From: Mesorhizobium sp. NZP2298
GTDB lineage: Bacteria > Pseudomonadota > Alphaproteobacteria > Rhizobiales > Rhizobiaceae
Reading direction: 5' to 3'
Length of the DNA: 64,000 bases
NCBI RefSeq assembly: GCF_013170825.1
Contig: NZ_CP033365.1
Location: 4,166,001 to 4,230,000, forward strand
A model generated the notes under the pieces. That model made no database searches, was not told the DNA's origin, and worked only from the letters and a program-made list of their open reading frames with translations. The stretch's first letter is position 1. Each line of letters starts with the position of its first letter. A program made the position numbers and the translations under genes. Positions 63,480-64,000 of this stretch are shown here, piece after piece.

Positions 63480-63586
63480 GGCGAACGCTCCGGATTTGTA
63501 CCTCGCCATCCCGTGTAGCGAAGCTCTTCCGGAGCGGCAAGACGATGCGGCGGGCGATCAGGCGAGATCGACCGTGTCAAGCCTGC

Positions 63587-64000
63587 TTACTCCTCCAGGT
63601 CCTTGCGGAACGGGGTATGCTCTTCCAGATATTCGCCCATCCGCTCGACTTCGCGCCGCTCGCGCCTGAGATAGTCGGCGACCGCGTTGCGCAAGCCAGG
63701 ATGCGAAATGTAGTGGGCGGAATGCATTGTCACCGGCCTGTAGCCGCGCGCCAGCTTATGCTCTCCCTGCGCGCCAGCCTCGACCACCTTCAGCTTGCGT
63801 TCGATGGCGAAATCGATGGCCTGATGGTAGCACACCTCGAAATGCAGGAAGGGGTGATCCTCGATGCAACCCCAGTTGCGGCCATAGAGCGCGTCGGAGC
63901 CGATGAAATTGATGGCGCCGGCAACGTAGCGCCCGTTGCGCCTGGCCATCACCAGCAGGATATCGTCCGCCATGCGTTCGCCGATCAGCGAGAAGAACTG
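63587..64000 (-). CDS. COG3146-type GNAT-like protein (5' end outside the window)
   Basis: Partial: 137 residues at the C-terminal end, starting outside the window. AGAINFIGSDALYGRNWGC, then HFEVCYHQAIDFAIERKL and VEAGAQGEHKLARGYRPVTM match the C-terminal half of the COG3146 (peptidogalycan biosynthesis/FemAB-related, GNAT) family. Function unknown. It is read toward the HIT gene on the same strand. Confidence 0.82.
   Translation of the reverse strand, partial: QFFSLIGERMADDILLVMARRNGRYVAGAINFIGSDALYGRNWGCIEDHPFLHFEVCYHQAIDFAIERKLKVVEAGAQGEHKLARGYRPVTMHSAHYISHPGLRNAVADYLRRERREVERMGEYLEEHTPFRKDLEE

Overview
The window is GC-rich chromosomal DNA from an alphaproteobacterium of the Rhizobiales, most likely Mesorhizobium or a close relative. 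This rests on the gene content (glp ABC glycerol operon, BA14K protein, pyrB-pyrC'-plsY-dprA block, phasin, DUF1489, DUF6105, DUF6882) and on a rhizobial-type intergenic palindrome at 4249-4348. Assignments come from reading translations and motifs; no database search was run.

Layout. 1-4.2 kb: tail of an unidentified gene, then the Anbu cluster (circularly permuted ATP-grasp, alpha-E protein, transglutaminase, proteasome-like Anbu peptidase). 4.4-5.9 kb: a PLP amino-acid decarboxylase. 6.0-16.2 kb: glycerol regulon glpR, glpD, glpS, glpT, glpP, glpQ, glpU, glpV, glpK, with operator/promoter sequence before glpR and glpD and a 23-codon mini-ORF created by a short duplication of the glpQ 3' end. 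16.2-18.7 kb: DUF6882 protein, BA14K protein, tRNA-Lys(UUU) and three small genes.

18.8-33.5 kb is a stress island: beta-CASP metallo-beta-lactamase, Tat nitroreductase, Hsp20, DUF3775, a PolX-like HhH protein, an Nramp-like transporter, CBS-BON protein, pyridoxamine-oxidase-fold protein, triple-BON protein, host-attachment-family protein, ChaB-like protein, universal stress protein, and a GroEL without GroES. Eight FNR/FixK-type boxes (TTGAY-N4-RTCAA, one with a single mismatch) lie in the intergenic spaces from 22.6 to 32.7 kb, four of them perfect. The island therefore looks like a low-oxygen regulon. It is also decaying: remnants of a catabolic ornithine carbamoyltransferase, an ABC ATPase, an FtsH protease and a second universal stress protein are visible. 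33.6-39.8 kb continues with sugar genes (GT4, glycogen-debranching-type glucosidase, membrane-anchored GT20 trehalose-6-phosphate-synthase-like protein, OtsB-like phosphatase).

39.8-64 kb is mostly conserved housekeeping: dprA, plsY, a dihydroorotase-like pyrC' lacking the metal-binding HxH, pyrB, an AidB-type acyl-CoA dehydrogenase, ruvX, a UPF0173 hydrolase, gatC/GNAT/gatA, ydcF, DUF599, sdaA, DUF1489, a membrane J-protein, a D,D-carboxypeptidase with SPOR domain, a phasin with PhaR-like palindromes, clpS-clpA, a CPT-like kinase, a PAP2 membrane protein, a HIT protein and the end of a GNAT-type gene.

The main discovery candidates are the FixK/FNR island with its remnants, the complementary degeneracy of the two glycerol ABC ATPases, the Anbu cluster, and the mini-ORF between glpQ and glpU.
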